A DNA stretch of 64,000 nt from Serratia sp. UGAL515B_01 (GTDB lineage Bacteria; Pseudomonadota; Gammaproteobacteria; Enterobacterales; Enterobacteriaceae), in the NCBI RefSeq assembly GCF_033095805.1, contig NZ_CP109901.1, positions 434,001-498,000 of the forward strand. Reading direction: 5' to 3'. This document shows, one piece after another, positions 19,787 through 27,959 of this stretch (position 1 is its first letter; each line of letters opens with the position of its first letter). Below the pieces are notes generated by a model. It was not told the origin of the DNA, did no database searches, and was given only the letters and a program-made list of their open reading frames with translations. Both the position numbers and the translations under genes were made by a program.

Positions 19787-20081
19787 TTGGCCCGCAATCT
19801 GGCATTGGTAGAAAAATTCAGTGAGTTGGCGAAACAGAAAGGGGCTGCTGCTTTACAACTGGACAACTGGACAACTGGCTTTGGCCTGGGTGATGGCGCA
19901 AAGGGAACACATTGTGCCGAACCCTGGCACCAAGCGCAGACGCTACCTAGAAGAAAACGTCACAGCGGCGGATATTACGCTGAGCGAGCAGGAATTGGCG
20001 GTTATCGAAGCCGTGTTTGCTGTGACAGAGATGGTTGGGGAGCGTGATACGCCGGTAGGAATGGCACATCTTAACGGCTAA
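19787..20081 (+). pseudogene. Aldo/keto reductase, 3' fragment with frameshift
   Basis: The remnant reads ARNLALVEKFSELAKQKG in one frame and then LALAWVMAQREHIVPNPGTK to the stop in another. These are the last roughly 95 residues of a YhdN/YajO-like aldo/keto reductase (cofactor-binding PGTKRRRYLEEN). At 19854-19880 the octamer ACAACTGG occurs three times in a row; removing two copies (16 bp) restores the expected ALQLALAWV. The 5' two-thirds of the gene is missing, and a TAA precedes the fragment. Confidence 0.85.
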
Positions 20082-20088
20082 GTAGAGT

Positions 20089-20117
20089 CTTTCCCCTCAC
20101 CACAGATGAGGGGAAAG
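20089..20117. terminator. Strong hairpin between the reductase remnant and rsmC
   Basis: Perfect 11-bp stem CTTTCCCCTCA/TGAGGGGAAAG with a 7-base loop, 5 bases after the rsmC stop. No long T-run follows on either strand, so it may act as a weak terminator or an mRNA-stabilising end. Confidence 0.55.
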
Positions 20118-20121
20118 AGGC

Positions 20122-21165
20122 TTACTTTTTCTTCTTCGGATCGCGAGGTGGGCGGCCCACGGTGGCTTGATACACTTTGAAGCGGCCATTCTGCGCCAAC
20201 ACTTCGTGGCTACCGAAAGTGGCGTCCAGAATATCTGGATAAGGTAGAAAGGCGTTAGCGACAATGCGTAATTGACCACCGATTGGCAGGTGTTTGACTG
20301 CCCCGCGGATCAGCGTTTCTGCTGCGGTCAGGCTGGTGGCCAAACCGTCGTGGAAAGGAGGATTAGAAATGATCAGATCAAAGCGCCCAGTAATATCGGA
20401 GTAAACGTTACTGACGATCACCTCCCCTTCGATCCCGTTGGCTGCCAGCGTAGCGCGGCTGGACTCGACGGCCGCTGCATTGACATCGCTAAGGGTCAGT
20501 TTCATTTTCGGTGACATTCTGGATACCACCGATGCCATAACGCCTGCACCACAGCCAACGTCCAGCAATTTGCCTTTCATGTGTTTATCCAACGTGGAAA
20601 GCAGCAATGAACTGCCGATATCCAGACCGTCGCGGCTGAAGACGCCGGGTAGCGTCTTAACGTTAAGATCGTGTAGCTGATAGCTTTCCCACCAGTCGGA
20701 CAGATCAAACTCTGTCTGAACATCAATGCGGCCATGATAAAGGCCACAACGGCGTGCACTGTCTATCTTGGCAAGTTGGACGTAGCCCTCTAGCGTTGGC
20801 TCAGCACTACGCACACCGCTGCGGTTTTCACCGACGACAAAGATTTCCGCCCCAATTGGCAGCAGAGCCAAGATATTACACAGTTGGAACTGGGCCTCCT
20901 GCTTGCTCTTTGGCCAGTAATAAACCAGCGTGTCGCATTCTGCGACGAAGGCAGGATCTACCGTCAGGCCGAATTGTGCATTTTCGCCCATCGTCCGGTT
21001 CAGTAACTGCCAGTGATGGTATTGCTGAGTGTGGACACGGACATCCGCAGCCTCGAATTGGGCGGGGAGAGTATCCTGCAAATCGCCAGCGAACAGCACG
21101 CGGCGTTCAATAAATTCATCACTGTGGCGCAGCATAACTTCACTGGCGGGGGTGAATGCAGACAT
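20122..21165 (-). CDS. rsmC: RsmC: 16S rRNA (guanine-1207-N2)-methyltransferase
   Basis: 347 residues (E. coli 343). An N-terminal degenerate methyltransferase-like domain is followed by a C-terminal SAM-binding domain with [13 protein letters not shown] and the catalytic SNPPFHDG motif. It modifies G1207 of 16S rRNA in the 30S subunit. The start has GGAG upstream. It is divergent from holD-rimI, as in other enterobacteria. It ends in a Lys-rich tail (PRDPKKKK). Confidence 0.96.
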   Translation of the reverse strand: MSAFTPASEVMLRHSDEFIERRVLFAGDLQDTLPAQFEAADVRVHTQQYHHWQLLNRTMGENAQFGLTVDPAFVAECDTLVYYWPKSKQEAQFQLCNILALLPIGAEIFVVGENRSGVRSAEPTLEGYVQLAKIDSARRCGLYHGRIDVQTEFDLSDWWESYQLHDLNVKTLPGVFSRDGLDIGSSLLLSTLDKHMKGKLLDVGCGAGVMASVVSRMSPKMKLTLSDVNAAAVESSRATLAANGIEGEVIVSNVYSDITGRFDLIISNPPFHDGLATSLTAAETLIRGAVKHLPIGGQLRIVANAFLPYPDILDATFGSHEVLAQNGRFKVYQATVGRPPRDPKKKK

Positions 21166-21452
21166 CAGTTTTCAGCTCCTGGTCGGGATACATTCTTAAA
21201 GCGGGGGATTATAGAGCTTTGTGACCAGATGTTCGATGTGTTTGTTGGCGCATGGCATGCGGGTTTGTTAGCATATACCACGATGCTGGGGTGCTGGCTG
21301 CCGAATCACTTACCGGCGTAAGCTCATCGGGATTATGAGTTTTATTGAAGAGGCTCACCCTCTGGGCCAGTGCGTGCTGCTTACCAGTATCCTTCAGTCA
21401 CTCGGGTATCACGCGGCATAGGGTAGATAGGGTACAACTCAAGGGGATCGGC

Positions 21453-21890
21453 ATGGCATCAAGACGCGACTGGCTGTTACAACAACTGGGTATTACGCAG
21501 TGGACATTGCGCCGCCCAGGCGTGTTGCAGGGCGAAGTTGCAGTGAGTGTGCCGCCCAACGTGCGTTTGCTGGTGGTGGCGCAGGATTTGCCGGATCATC
21601 ATGACCCTCTATTCTGCGATGTGCTGCATAGCTTGGATCTGATACCGCTACAAACCTATAGCTTGACACCGGAGCAGGCAGCGATGCTGCCCGAAAATAC
21701 TGAATGCAACAGTTGGCGGCTGGGCGTTGCGGAACCGCTTGCGGTGGCCGGTGCGCAGCTATACAGCCCGGCGTTGGCCGAGCTTTCTCAAGATGCGGGT
21801 GCGAAACGTGCACTCTGGCAGCAGATTTGTCACTATGAACAACATTTCTATCCTGACAATGGCCGATCTGGCCACAGCCTTCAAGATTGA
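21453..21890 (+). CDS. holD: HolD: DNA polymerase III psi subunit
   Basis: 145 residues from MASRRDWLLQQLGITQW, the conserved N-terminus that binds the chi subunit. The ORF extends further upstream, but this ATG has AAGGGGATC before it and matches the family start. Psi links the clamp loader to chi and SSB. The gene overlaps rimI by 56 bp, a classical arrangement. Confidence 0.95.
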   Translation: MASRRDWLLQQLGITQWTLRRPGVLQGEVAVSVPPNVRLLVVAQDLPDHHDPLFCDVLHSLDLIPLQTYSLTPEQAAMLPENTECNSWRLGVAEPLAVAGAQLYSPALAELSQDAGAKRALWQQICHYEQHFYPDNGRSGHSLQD

Positions 21891-22278
21891 ACAATCCAGC
21901 CACGCGTTTCCTTGGACTGCAGCGACCTTCGCAAGTAATCAGGGCGAACGTTACCTTAACCTGAAGTTGGAAGTGGATGGGCAGATGGCCGGATTTGCCA
22001 TTACCCAGATAGTATTGGACGAAGCCACGCTGTTTAATATCGCTATCCACCCAGATTGGCAACGCCAAGGGTTGGGCCGTACCTTGCTTAACGCCTTGGT
22101 AGAGCAGCTGGTAACACGGGGCATTGTCACGTTATGGCTAGAGGTGCGTGCTTCTAATCTGGTGGCAATAGCGCTTTATGAAGATCTCGGTTTTAACGAA
22201 GTGACGGTCCGTAGCAACTATTATCCTGCAGCTAATGGCCGTGAGGATGCGATCGTCATGGCCCTGCCATTGGGGTAA
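21835..22278 (+). CDS. rimI: RimI: ribosomal protein S18 N-terminal acetyltransferase
   Basis: 147 residues (E. coli 148), GNAT fold. It starts MNNISILTMADLATAFKIE; the acetyl-CoA loop is HPDWQRQGLGRTLL, and the C-terminal strand region EVRASNLVAIALYEDLGF is typical. It acetylates the N-terminal Ala of S18. The start lies inside holD, so translation is coupled. In E. coli yjjG lies between rimI and prfC; here it is absent. Confidence 0.95.
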   Translation: MNNISILTMADLATAFKIEQSSHAFPWTAATFASNQGERYLNLKLEVDGQMAGFAITQIVLDEATLFNIAIHPDWQRQGLGRTLLNALVEQLVTRGIVTLWLEVRASNLVAIALYEDLGFNEVTVRSNYYPAANGREDAIVMALPLG

Positions 22279-22348
22279 CGCGGCGATACTTGTCTGCCGA
22301 AGAAACCATTGATTGTCACAGGCTGGCAAATCAGCGAAAATAACCGCC

Positions 22349-22473
22349 TATACTCGTTATACTTCAAGCTGTATGTGTGTTGTCTTCGCTTGTTCACCCT
22401 AGTCACATTGTGAGCTATGCTCTTGGGGGTTTGCTAGCTTGACGCCTTCATGCAACCCGAATTATTTAGAGTA
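22349..22473 (-). repeat. Diverged ERIC-like element
   Basis: About 125 bp. Read on the minus strand it has the ERIC order: a TTGCATGAAGGCG-type left part, a GTGACTAGGGTGAACAAG core and a CAGCTTGAAGTATAACGAGTATA-type right end. It fills most of the rimI-prfC gap, in the opposite orientation to the other two copies. Confidence 0.6.
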
Positions 22474-22563
22474 CATACTCTTTTTATTACCGCTTTGTCT
22501 GGTGTCGCGCTTCACGCGTTCTCATGACTAACAGGGCGGACTAACCATAGAAACGTGAAAAAC

Positions 22564-22653
22564 ATGTCTCCTAGTGAATTCGCTCGCGAAGTCTCCAAAA
22601 GAAGAACTTTCGCCATTATCTCGCACCCAAATAACACCCCTCCTATAAAGTAA
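22564..22653 (+). pseudogene. prfC: prfC 5' end, cut off by prophage integration
   Basis: ATG plus 20 codons encode [20 protein letters not shown], the native N-terminus of release factor 3 in this group. After HP the frame enters phage DNA (NNTPPIK, then stop at 22651). This stub still has the host prfC promoter region. The rest of prfC continues at 63636 with a different start supplied by the phage. Confidence 0.92.
22612..22628. other. attL core of the prophage
   Basis: GCCATTATCTCGCACCC is repeated exactly at 63684-63700. The flanks differ (left flank host prfC, right flank phage), defining the crossover region within prfC codons 17-22. Confidence 0.93.
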
Positions 22654-22790
22654 CAAACCTTCTGAAAAACCCCCTTAAACTCACCAAGCGAAAACCCTTC
22701 AATTACCGACTCCAAATCACTTAATGCTCTTTTTTTAATCAAAATACAGTAAACAACAAAAGGATATTTTAAATTCCTCTCAATAAAAAT

Positions 22791-22849
22791 ATGTACAACC
22801 GGATGTACATAATCGTAACCTCATGGTCTCTGCGAAAAAATATGTACAC
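22791..22849. other. Candidate integrase arm-type sites, left arm
   Basis: ATGTACAA (22791), ATGTACAT (22803) and ATGTACAC (22842) lie between attL and int. The inverse motif TTGTACAT occurs twice just inside attR (63599, 63611). Short repeated motifs flanking the core in opposite orientations are typical of tyrosine-integrase arm sites. No binding data support this. Confidence 0.45.
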
Positions 22850-22861
22850 AATGAGGCTGCA

Positions 22862-24115
22862 ATGGCGCTGTCTGATACCTGGTTGCGATCCACTCTCGGC
22901 AAAGAGCAAGAAAAGATACTCGTCAAGACTGACCGCGATGGCTTATCCGTTCGCGTCTCACTGAAAGGCAAGATCACGTTTCAGTATCGTTATCGATGGG
23001 GATCGAAATCAGAGCGCGTTGATGTTGGCACCTACCCGGCGATGAGCCTTAAGGATGCTCGTGACGCTGCCATCCGATTACGTGGCGAGATAGAGAACAA
23101 CCGCAACCCTCGCGTTGTGAAAGCCACGGAGCGCATCAAGGCGGTTGGCGCGCTTACTGTCCAGCAAGTGATAGAGCAGTGGTATGAATCCTATTGCGAG
23201 AAGAACAAGAAGAACGCCGGAGAGATTAAGCGATCCTTTGAGTTGCACGTTTTTCCGAAGATCGGCGCGGTGCCACACGAAAGCGCCAATTTCCACATGT
23301 GGCTATCACTGCTCGAACAACTCACGGTAAAACTGCCAAGCATTGCAGATCGCGTTCTCGTCAACGCCAAACAGGCCCATCGTTGGGCCATGCGTCGCCA
23401 ACTGGTAACCAATACCCCGTTAACCGATCTGACGTCAAAGGAATTGGGGGTAGAGATTGGCACTGGCGAACGAGTGCTATCTCACGATGAAATAGCGTTG
23501 CTCTGGCGATGTATGGAAGAAAGCCGTATGACGCCCAAGAACGCGCTATTTATCAAGCTTTGCTTGCTGTTCGGTTGTCGCGGGGGTGAGCTTAGGCTGG
23601 CTAGGGTGAGTGATTTTGATATGGGAAGGAAGGTATGGACGGTGCCTCCGGAAAATCACAAGATGGGGACCAAAACAGGCAAGCCACTCTTGCGGCCAAT
23701 CATACCTGCAGCGGAAGAGATGATCGAGGAATGCAGGCGGCATAACGCCGGAACTCAGTGGCTTTTTGTCAATACGGGAAAGAAAACCATGATGGGGAAA
23801 ACCGTAGCCCTATCTCTGCCTTACAACGTTATGCAGTTTGCCAGGCGAAAGTTTGGTATTGATATGCCGCATTGGTCTATCCATGACCTACGCAGAACGA
23901 TGAGAACAAACCTGTCAGACCTGACCGAGCCACATATAGCCGAGATAATGTTAGGACATAAGTTGCCGGGTGTCTGGCAGGTTTATGATAAGAGCGATTA
24001 CCTTGATGAACAGTGCAAGGCATATGCCAAGTGGTGGGCGAGGGTTGAATCTATCGTGTGCGGTGATGGGAAGGTTATAGAGTTTACTCACACGAAGTCT
24101 GTCGGTAAGCGATAA
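22862..24115 (+). CDS. int: Prophage integrase, tyrosine recombinase (P4-like, DUF4102 N-terminus)
   Basis: 417 residues from MALSDTWLRSTLG; this ATG has GAGG 5 bases upstream and matches the usual family start, although the frame opens at 22823. Arm-binding domain about 1-90 (QYRYRWGSKSERVDVGTYP), core-binding domain about 100-190, catalytic domain with GCRGGELRLAR (Arg), HDLRRT (His-x-x-Arg), LGHKLPG and the nucleophile in VYDKSDY. It catalyses site-specific recombination at prfC. It sits next to attL, and its 3' end overlaps the convergent excisionase gene. Confidence 0.95.
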   Translation: MALSDTWLRSTLGKEQEKILVKTDRDGLSVRVSLKGKITFQYRYRWGSKSERVDVGTYPAMSLKDARDAAIRLRGEIENNRNPRVVKATERIKAVGALTVQQVIEQWYESYCEKNKKNAGEIKRSFELHVFPKIGAVPHESANFHMWLSLLEQLTVKLPSIADRVLVNAKQAHRWAMRRQLVTNTPLTDLTSKELGVEIGTGERVLSHDEIALLWRCMEESRMTPKNALFIKLCLLFGCRGGELRLARVSDFDMGRKVWTVPPENHKMGTKTGKPLLRPIIPAAEEMIEECRRHNAGTQWLFVNTGKKTMMGKTVALSLPYNVMQFARRKFGIDMPHWSIHDLRRTMRTNLSDLTEPHIAEIMLGHKLPGVWQVYDKSDYLDEQCKAYAKWWARVESIVCGDGKVIEFTHTKSVGKR

Positions 24116-24263
24116 CATCAGAGCGGCGGTAAAGGTTAGGGCAGCTCTTTATCGCCGGTTTCGGGAAGTTTGGCTTCTTTTTCCTCCAATTGAGTATAGT
24201 CTGCTCACTTCTGCCAAAAAGTTCGGCAATATCTTTCGTTGTCATGTAAAAGTTGTCATTCAT
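24084..24263 (-). CDS. xis: AlpA-like excisionase
   Basis: 59 residues starting MNDNFYMTTKDIAELFGRSEQ. A winged helix-turn-helix (MTTKDIAELFGRSEQTILNW) is followed by a basic wing and a beta turn (YRRSDVIAYRQ). Small MerR/AlpA-type proteins beside integrases direct excision. Its 3' end overlaps the integrase tail on the opposite strand by 32 bp, so transcription of the left operon opposes int. Confidence 0.8.
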   Translation of the reverse strand: MNDNFYMTTKDIAELFGRSEQTILNWRKKKPNFPKPAIKSCPNLYRRSDVIAYRQTSCE

Positions 24264-24273
24264 TATTGCCTCT

Positions 24274-24765
24274 TTATTTCTCTGCGTAAACTTCATGGCA
24301 CGCATAGTTAAGCCACATCCAAGCTGGATACTTTTTTGGTAAAATACGGGCTATGTCTGCTGCGTGTTTGTCGAGGATTTGACGGTAGGTGAGGGTGTTT
24401 TCGGGGTTTCTATATTCTTTGATGGCTTCTCTAGCAGCATTGCGAAGGGCGTTCTCGGTTTCCGGTTGCTCGCTCAGTAGATAGCTTTCCATCAGGTTTT
24501 GCTTGGGCTCATCCGGTCGCTTGAATGAGTAGTTCTTGAATTGCTCATCTACAGATACGACGCGAATCGCTTTTATATAATTCACGATCTTTACTTTTTC
24601 TTTTATGAGATTTGAGTTGATGATGCTTGCACGCAATGTACTTACTCTGCTTAGGGTGATTTTCTCGTCGGGATACTTTTTAGTGAGGACTTCGAGATGT
24701 TGCTTTCTTGTGTAATAGCCTTTGTCTGCAGCTAAAAATAAAAGCAGGTCATAGTTAGTGAGCAT
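24274..24765 (-). CDS. Hypothetical phage protein, N-terminal winged-helix-like
   Basis: 163 residues from MLTNYDLLLFLAADKGYYT. Residues 1-70 look like a helical DNA-binding domain and the rest is charged and helical. The start codon lies inside the last codons of the small membrane-peptide gene upstream (ATGCTCACTAA), so the two are translationally coupled. I do not recognise a family. It is the promoter-distal gene of the early-left operon except for xis. Confidence 0.65.
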   Translation of the reverse strand: MLTNYDLLLFLAADKGYYTRKQHLEVLTKKYPDEKITLSRVSTLRASIINSNLIKEKVKIVNYIKAIRVVSVDEQFKNYSFKRPDEPKQNLMESYLLSEQPETENALRNAAREAIKEYRNPENTLTYRQILDKHAADIARILPKKYPAWMWLNYACHEVYAEK

Positions 24766-24847
24766 AATCTGCAAACCCCCATGCCAGCACGCCGATGGTT
24801 ATCCCATACAGCAAAAGCAGGGCGATAAAGTTAGAGTATTTTCTCAT
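24755..24847 (-). CDS. 30-residue single-span membrane peptide
   Basis: MRKYSNFIALLLLYGITIGV continues as LAWGFADYAH: one transmembrane helix with a positive N-terminus. AAGGAG lies 6 bases before the start, a strong ribosome site. It overlaps the next gene by 11 bp. Function unknown; such peptides are common in lambdoid early-left operons. Confidence 0.65.
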   Translation of the reverse strand: MRKYSNFIALLLLYGITIGVLAWGFADYAH

Positions 24848-24850
24848 AGC

Positions 24851-25219
24851 TTACTCCTTCACTTGTTCGGAATTACCGGACAACTTGAGCGCGGCGGCCA
24901 GCTTGCACATGCAATCTTCACTAAGTTCAAACATACCTTTGCTATTTTGCTTTGCAGAGAGGAATTCATCCGGCACCGCTGGCGCTGGCGGGGCGGTGAA
25001 CAGATTAATCATGGGCAGTTTAGGCTCTGTGTGCTGATATTCACCGCGCTTGATGTGGTGATATCGCTGCTCTAAAGGCTCCAACACAAACTTACCCGCA
25101 AGCACCCCCTGCGCCTCACTTGCTGCTAGTAGTTCAAGCGCTAGTAGTTGCTCCAGTGATGTTTTAGCGCCTGAAATTATCTCTTTGATATCGTCAGTTG
25201 TTAGTGTTGATTTGGTCAT
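24851..25219 (-). CDS. Hypothetical phage early protein
   Basis: 122 residues, MTKSTLTTDDIKEIISGAKT onward, with a Leu/Ala-rich helical N-terminus and a Pro-rich middle (FTAPPAPAVPDEF). The central segment (LEPLEQRYHHIKRGEYQHTE) resembles the tails of Ead/Ea22-type phage proteins. It overlaps the upstream gene by ATGA. Confidence 0.6.
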   Translation of the reverse strand: MTKSTLTTDDIKEIISGAKTSLEQLLALELLAASEAQGVLAGKFVLEPLEQRYHHIKRGEYQHTEPKLPMINLFTAPPAPAVPDEFLSAKQNSKGMFELSEDCMCKLAAALKLSGNSEQVKE

Positions 25220-25494
25220 GCTTGACTCCAGTAATCCTTAATTGCAGCGCCAAGGCGTTGCATCCAGTTAGCCAGTTTTAACGCTGCTTCACGTTCTGAA
25301 TTGCAGACCGGAAAATCATCAAATCGCATATCTGCTACGTACTGACGCATTGATGTGTCGCCTTTGATAACTAAATTTTGCTCTACTACCGAACGGGTGT
25401 TTTTAGAAAACTGCTCAGTGTGATAGATGCTTTCCGTTGTTCGTTTTTTCCTGTCTCTTGAAAAACTAATTAGCTCGGAATGAGTTTTACCCAT
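25216..25494 (-). CDS. Hypothetical phage early protein
   Basis: 92 residues from MGKTHSELISFSRDRKKRTT; GAGGGGGAG lies just upstream of this ATG. It has a basic N-terminus and a helical C-terminus (REAALKLANWMQRLGAAIKD). Stop and start overlap with the next gene (ATGA). No family recognised. Confidence 0.6.
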   Translation of the reverse strand: MGKTHSELISFSRDRKKRTTESIYHTEQFSKNTRSVVEQNLVIKGDTSMRQYVADMRFDDFPVCNSEREAALKLANWMQRLGAAIKDYWSQA

Positions 25495-25495
25495 A

Positions 25496-26077
25496 TCACT
25501 CCCCCTCAACCGTGAAGCCAGCCTTTTTAGCGTCATTGGTGGCGGAATTTCTTCCATCTATCCAGCCCTTGCAGTAATCATCGCTGGCACCGGTAATGTG
25601 ACAGATGGCGAATTCATCATATTGTTTGATCTTAATAGGCTGCTGTAGTCGCTGCTCAAGCTCTGCTATGCGCCGCTCTGCTTCATTCAGCTTTCCATCG
25701 TACAAGGAAACAACTTCACGGCTTGCCGTGAGGCTTTTCTCTGCTGCCTCTGCGCGTTCTCTCCATACTTGCGTTGCTGAGTTTGCTACTCCTAGACTTT
25801 CTTCAAGCTCTTTACAGCATTGTTCAGCAAGTTCTGCGCGTTCCTCCTGTGCCAGCGCTGCGAGTAGTTCAAGTACAACGGCAGGGCTTGCGGCGGCAAC
25901 ATATTTAGCGTGCGGACTCTCGCCATTCACGGACTCAAAACAGCCGATATGGTCACAACACATTTCTCCATTCGCTATCATGTAATTTTCTGTGTTGACG
26001 CTTGAGCCATCCTGAACCCAGCGTTCGTGACCAATAGCCAGTGCCGCCGCTTTCAGCTCTTCGAATTGCTTACTCAT
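25496..26077 (-). CDS. Ead/Ea22-like phage early protein
   Basis: 193 residues from MSKQFEELKAAALAIGHERW. The N-terminal part has a small motif with paired Cys (GEMCCDHIGCFESVNG), followed by a long coiled coil (about 75-155, ending AERRIAELEQRLQQ) and a C-terminal WIDGRNSATNDAKKAGF box. This is the usual layout of Ead/Ea22 proteins of lambdoid early-left operons; their function is unclear. Confidence 0.7.
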   Translation of the reverse strand: MSKQFEELKAAALAIGHERWVQDGSSVNTENYMIANGEMCCDHIGCFESVNGESPHAKYVAAASPAVVLELLAALAQEERAELAEQCCKELEESLGVANSATQVWRERAEAAEKSLTASREVVSLYDGKLNEAERRIAELEQRLQQPIKIKQYDEFAICHITGASDDYCKGWIDGRNSATNDAKKAGFTVEGE

Positions 26078-26408
26078 GCTTTGCTTCCTCCAGCGGTATA
26101 GCGCCTTCCTCTGGGTACTCTGCGCAATGTGCAATCAGTCCGTGATAATCTGGATCGCCGTTATCACCTACGATGGTCCCTTCGCCAGTCACTTCATGGC
26201 CAATAGCCGCATAAATCAGCGCATCAAGTTCATCATCAACGGATGGTAGCCATGGAATAGCGTGTTTTAATGCTTTTGTGAGCGCCTCGCATTTTTCATT
26301 TAGGGATGCGTAGTCCTCATATTTGACATATGCGCCGGATGGGTTATCACCTTCCGTTTGCTGCCAGGCATCAAACGTATTTACTGAAAATGTTTTTACC
26401 TTATTCAT
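26070..26408 (-). CDS. Hypothetical phage protein, acidic
   Basis: 112 residues from MNKVKTFSVNTFDAWQQTEG. It is acidic, with a short helical segment (YASLNEKCEALTKALKHAIP) as in Ea22-related proteins. It ends EEAKHE, the same six residues as the upstream gene, because both gene junctions share GGAGGAAGCAAAGCATGA. That sequence supplies the tail, the ribosome site and the next start. Confidence 0.6.
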   Translation of the reverse strand: MNKVKTFSVNTFDAWQQTEGDNPSGAYVKYEDYASLNEKCEALTKALKHAIPWLPSVDDELDALIYAAIGHEVTGEGTIVGDNGDPDYHGLIAHCAEYPEEGAIPLEEAKHE

Positions 26409-26940
26409 GCTTTGCTTCCTCCTGGGCGTCACGGGTTTTCTTCTTCAAATCCCACAACTTGCGCGATACAGCCGCGCTGGCGCGAAATATCATGTCCGGC
26501 GTGGCTTTGCGCTTATGCAACATTGGCGCGGGCTTAACCTCTTTTACCCAGCCGCCTTGAAAAATCATCAAGCCTGAATGCTCAGGCACTTCGATCCTGT
26601 CTGCTAAATCATCAGGCACAAGGAACCAATGGCGATTGAAGAAGCATTTTCCCGCTGCTGCTGCTTCATGTTTGTTCACTTTTTGCCACCCCTCATCGGG
26701 GAATTGCACTGTTTTGGAAAAATCAGCAAGAAAATCAGCGCGGCTTATCTTCGTTTCAATCTCGTCAACAAGGAGTGATTTTCTAATGCACAGCAAGTCG
26801 CTTTCGCACTGCCAAGGGATCAGGAAAGTATTCGGCAGGATGATGTCGTAACTTTTCCAGTAACAGCGATAGAACGCGTCAGAGAGGGTTTTAGCTGTTA
26901 CTGGCTCGACCTGTTCAACTTTTCTCTGAATGAATGCCAT
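26401..26940 (-). CDS. MmcB-like/PD-(D/E)xK-type predicted nuclease
   Basis: 179 residues from MAFIQRKVEQVEPVTAKTLS. The segment ESDLLCIRKSLLVDEIETKI has the Asp...Glu-x-Lys arrangement of the PD-(D/E)xK fold, followed by HEAAAAGKCFFNRHWFLVPD as in MmcB/VRR-NUC-like proteins. A role in phage DNA recombination or repair is plausible given the exo/bet neighbours. Family assignment is from motif layout only. Confidence 0.55.
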   Translation of the reverse strand: MAFIQRKVEQVEPVTAKTLSDAFYRCYWKSYDIILPNTFLIPWQCESDLLCIRKSLLVDEIETKISRADFLADFSKTVQFPDEGWQKVNKHEAAAAGKCFFNRHWFLVPDDLADRIEVPEHSGLMIFQGGWVKEVKPAPMLHKRKATPDMIFRASAAVSRKLWDLKKKTRDAQEEAKHE

Positions 26941-27131
26941 CACCCTCTCTCCCCCTGTGTGTGCTGCTGCCAAAGTTTTTCCGCCGCTTTTCGTTGTTGG
27001 CGTGAAGACTTTACGTGCTCCCACGTAAACGGCCAGTTGCTACCCCACACCAGCCAGCGGCGATTACTGATCCGGTACGTGTTGTTGATGTGGACACCCA
27101 ATAAGCGTCTTATTGAACGGTTACTCTTCAT
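26940..27131 (-). CDS. Small hypothetical phage protein
   Basis: 63 residues from MKSNRSIRRLLGVHINNTYR, very basic and Trp-rich (RRWLVWGSNWPFTWEHVKSS), ending in a charged helix. Its TGA overlaps the next ATG (TGATG). No family recognised; the composition suggests nucleic-acid binding. Confidence 0.55.
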   Translation of the reverse strand: MKSNRSIRRLLGVHINNTYRISNRRWLVWGSNWPFTWEHVKSSRQQRKAAEKLWQQHTQGERG

Positions 27132-27360
27132 GATGGGCCTCGCTGCCACACGTTTTAGTCCAATCAACAGCGTGCTTAACTGGGTCGCCAAACATCCCGC
27201 AATCGCCGTTCAGGTGTACTGAGTGGTATTTGGCGGTACTATCCATCAGCAATTCATAGCCGTTATCGCATACGTGGTTAATAACACCATGGTCGCCATC
27301 ATTCAGATAAACAACATCGCCGATCTTTAATTTCGGCTTCAGTTCGCTATTAGTTGCCAT
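27121..27360 (-). CDS. Small hypothetical phage protein
   Basis: 79 residues from MATNSELKPKLKIGDVVYLN. It is mostly beta in pattern (KIGDVVYLNDGDHGVINHV), like a small SH3-type barrel. It overlaps its neighbours on both sides by about 10 bp. Function unknown. Confidence 0.55.
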   Translation of the reverse strand: MATNSELKPKLKIGDVVYLNDGDHGVINHVCDNGYELLMDSTAKYHSVHLNGDCGMFGDPVKHAVDWTKTCGSEAHHEE

Positions 27361-27787
27361 TGGGTGCCACCTCCCGCAGTTCTTTTGCATAATTCACAGC
27401 CAGAAACACGACGTGTTTGAACGCCTTTGCTCTGGCTGTTGTTGGTTTCTCGCACTGATACAATTTCCCTAGCATGTCGGCGAAACCATCAATCGCCTTA
27501 GCCTCTACTTCTGCCAGTGCTGCTTCGGTGGCGGGGGTATTGATATCATTCAGCGCATCAGTAAACCCGCCACGTTCCATTCCCATTTCAGCAATATCGT
27601 CAGCGTCGAATGCTGCGTTTTTGCAGAACTTCTTCAGCGCTACATTCTCAGCAACGACAGCATCAAACTGCTGCTTGAGCAGTTCATAATCTGAATGCTT
27701 AACCATCGGACCGTCTTTCACCTCATGCCAGTCAGATTTAAAATCATCGATGCTAGTGTGCGCGTCGTAGCGCTTTACGTTGTTCAT
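27350..27787 (-). CDS. Hypothetical phage early protein (Ea22-like N-terminus)
   Basis: 145 residues, MNNVKRYDAHTSIDDFKSDW onward. A helical central part (VKHSDYELLKQQFDAVVAEN) is of the kind seen in many lambdoid early proteins, and the C-terminus is Ala/Glu-rich. Its start overlaps the preceding gene's stop by ATGA. Confidence 0.6.
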   Translation of the reverse strand: MNNVKRYDAHTSIDDFKSDWHEVKDGPMVKHSDYELLKQQFDAVVAENVALKKFCKNAAFDADDIAEMGMERGGFTDALNDINTPATEAALAEVEAKAIDGFADMLGKLYQCEKPTTARAKAFKHVVFLAVNYAKELREVAPNGN

Positions 27788-27957
27788 TGCGGATCCTTAT
27801 TCTTTGGCTGTACACACAGGCTTATTCCTTTTTTTCTTGCCATTGTTTTTATTGCAGCGTGCGTGCGTTCAAGCTTTTCAGAAATGATAAGGCCGGACAT
27901 TTGCCCGGCCACTTCACGTAGAAATTGGAGTTCGTAGGGTTCCCATTTTTCAGCCAT
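27784..27957 (-). CDS. Small helix-turn-helix-like phage protein
   Basis: 57 residues from MAEKWEPYELQFLREVAGQM. The pattern EKLERTHAAIKTMARKKGIS resembles SANT/homeodomain-like DNA-binding helices (hydrophobic-spaced basic helix). It lies between exo and the previous gene with 2-bp spacing. A DNA-binding role is only inferred. Confidence 0.6.
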   Translation of the reverse strand: MAEKWEPYELQFLREVAGQMSGLIISEKLERTHAAIKTMARKKGISLCVQPKNKDPQ

Positions 27958-27959
27958 AT

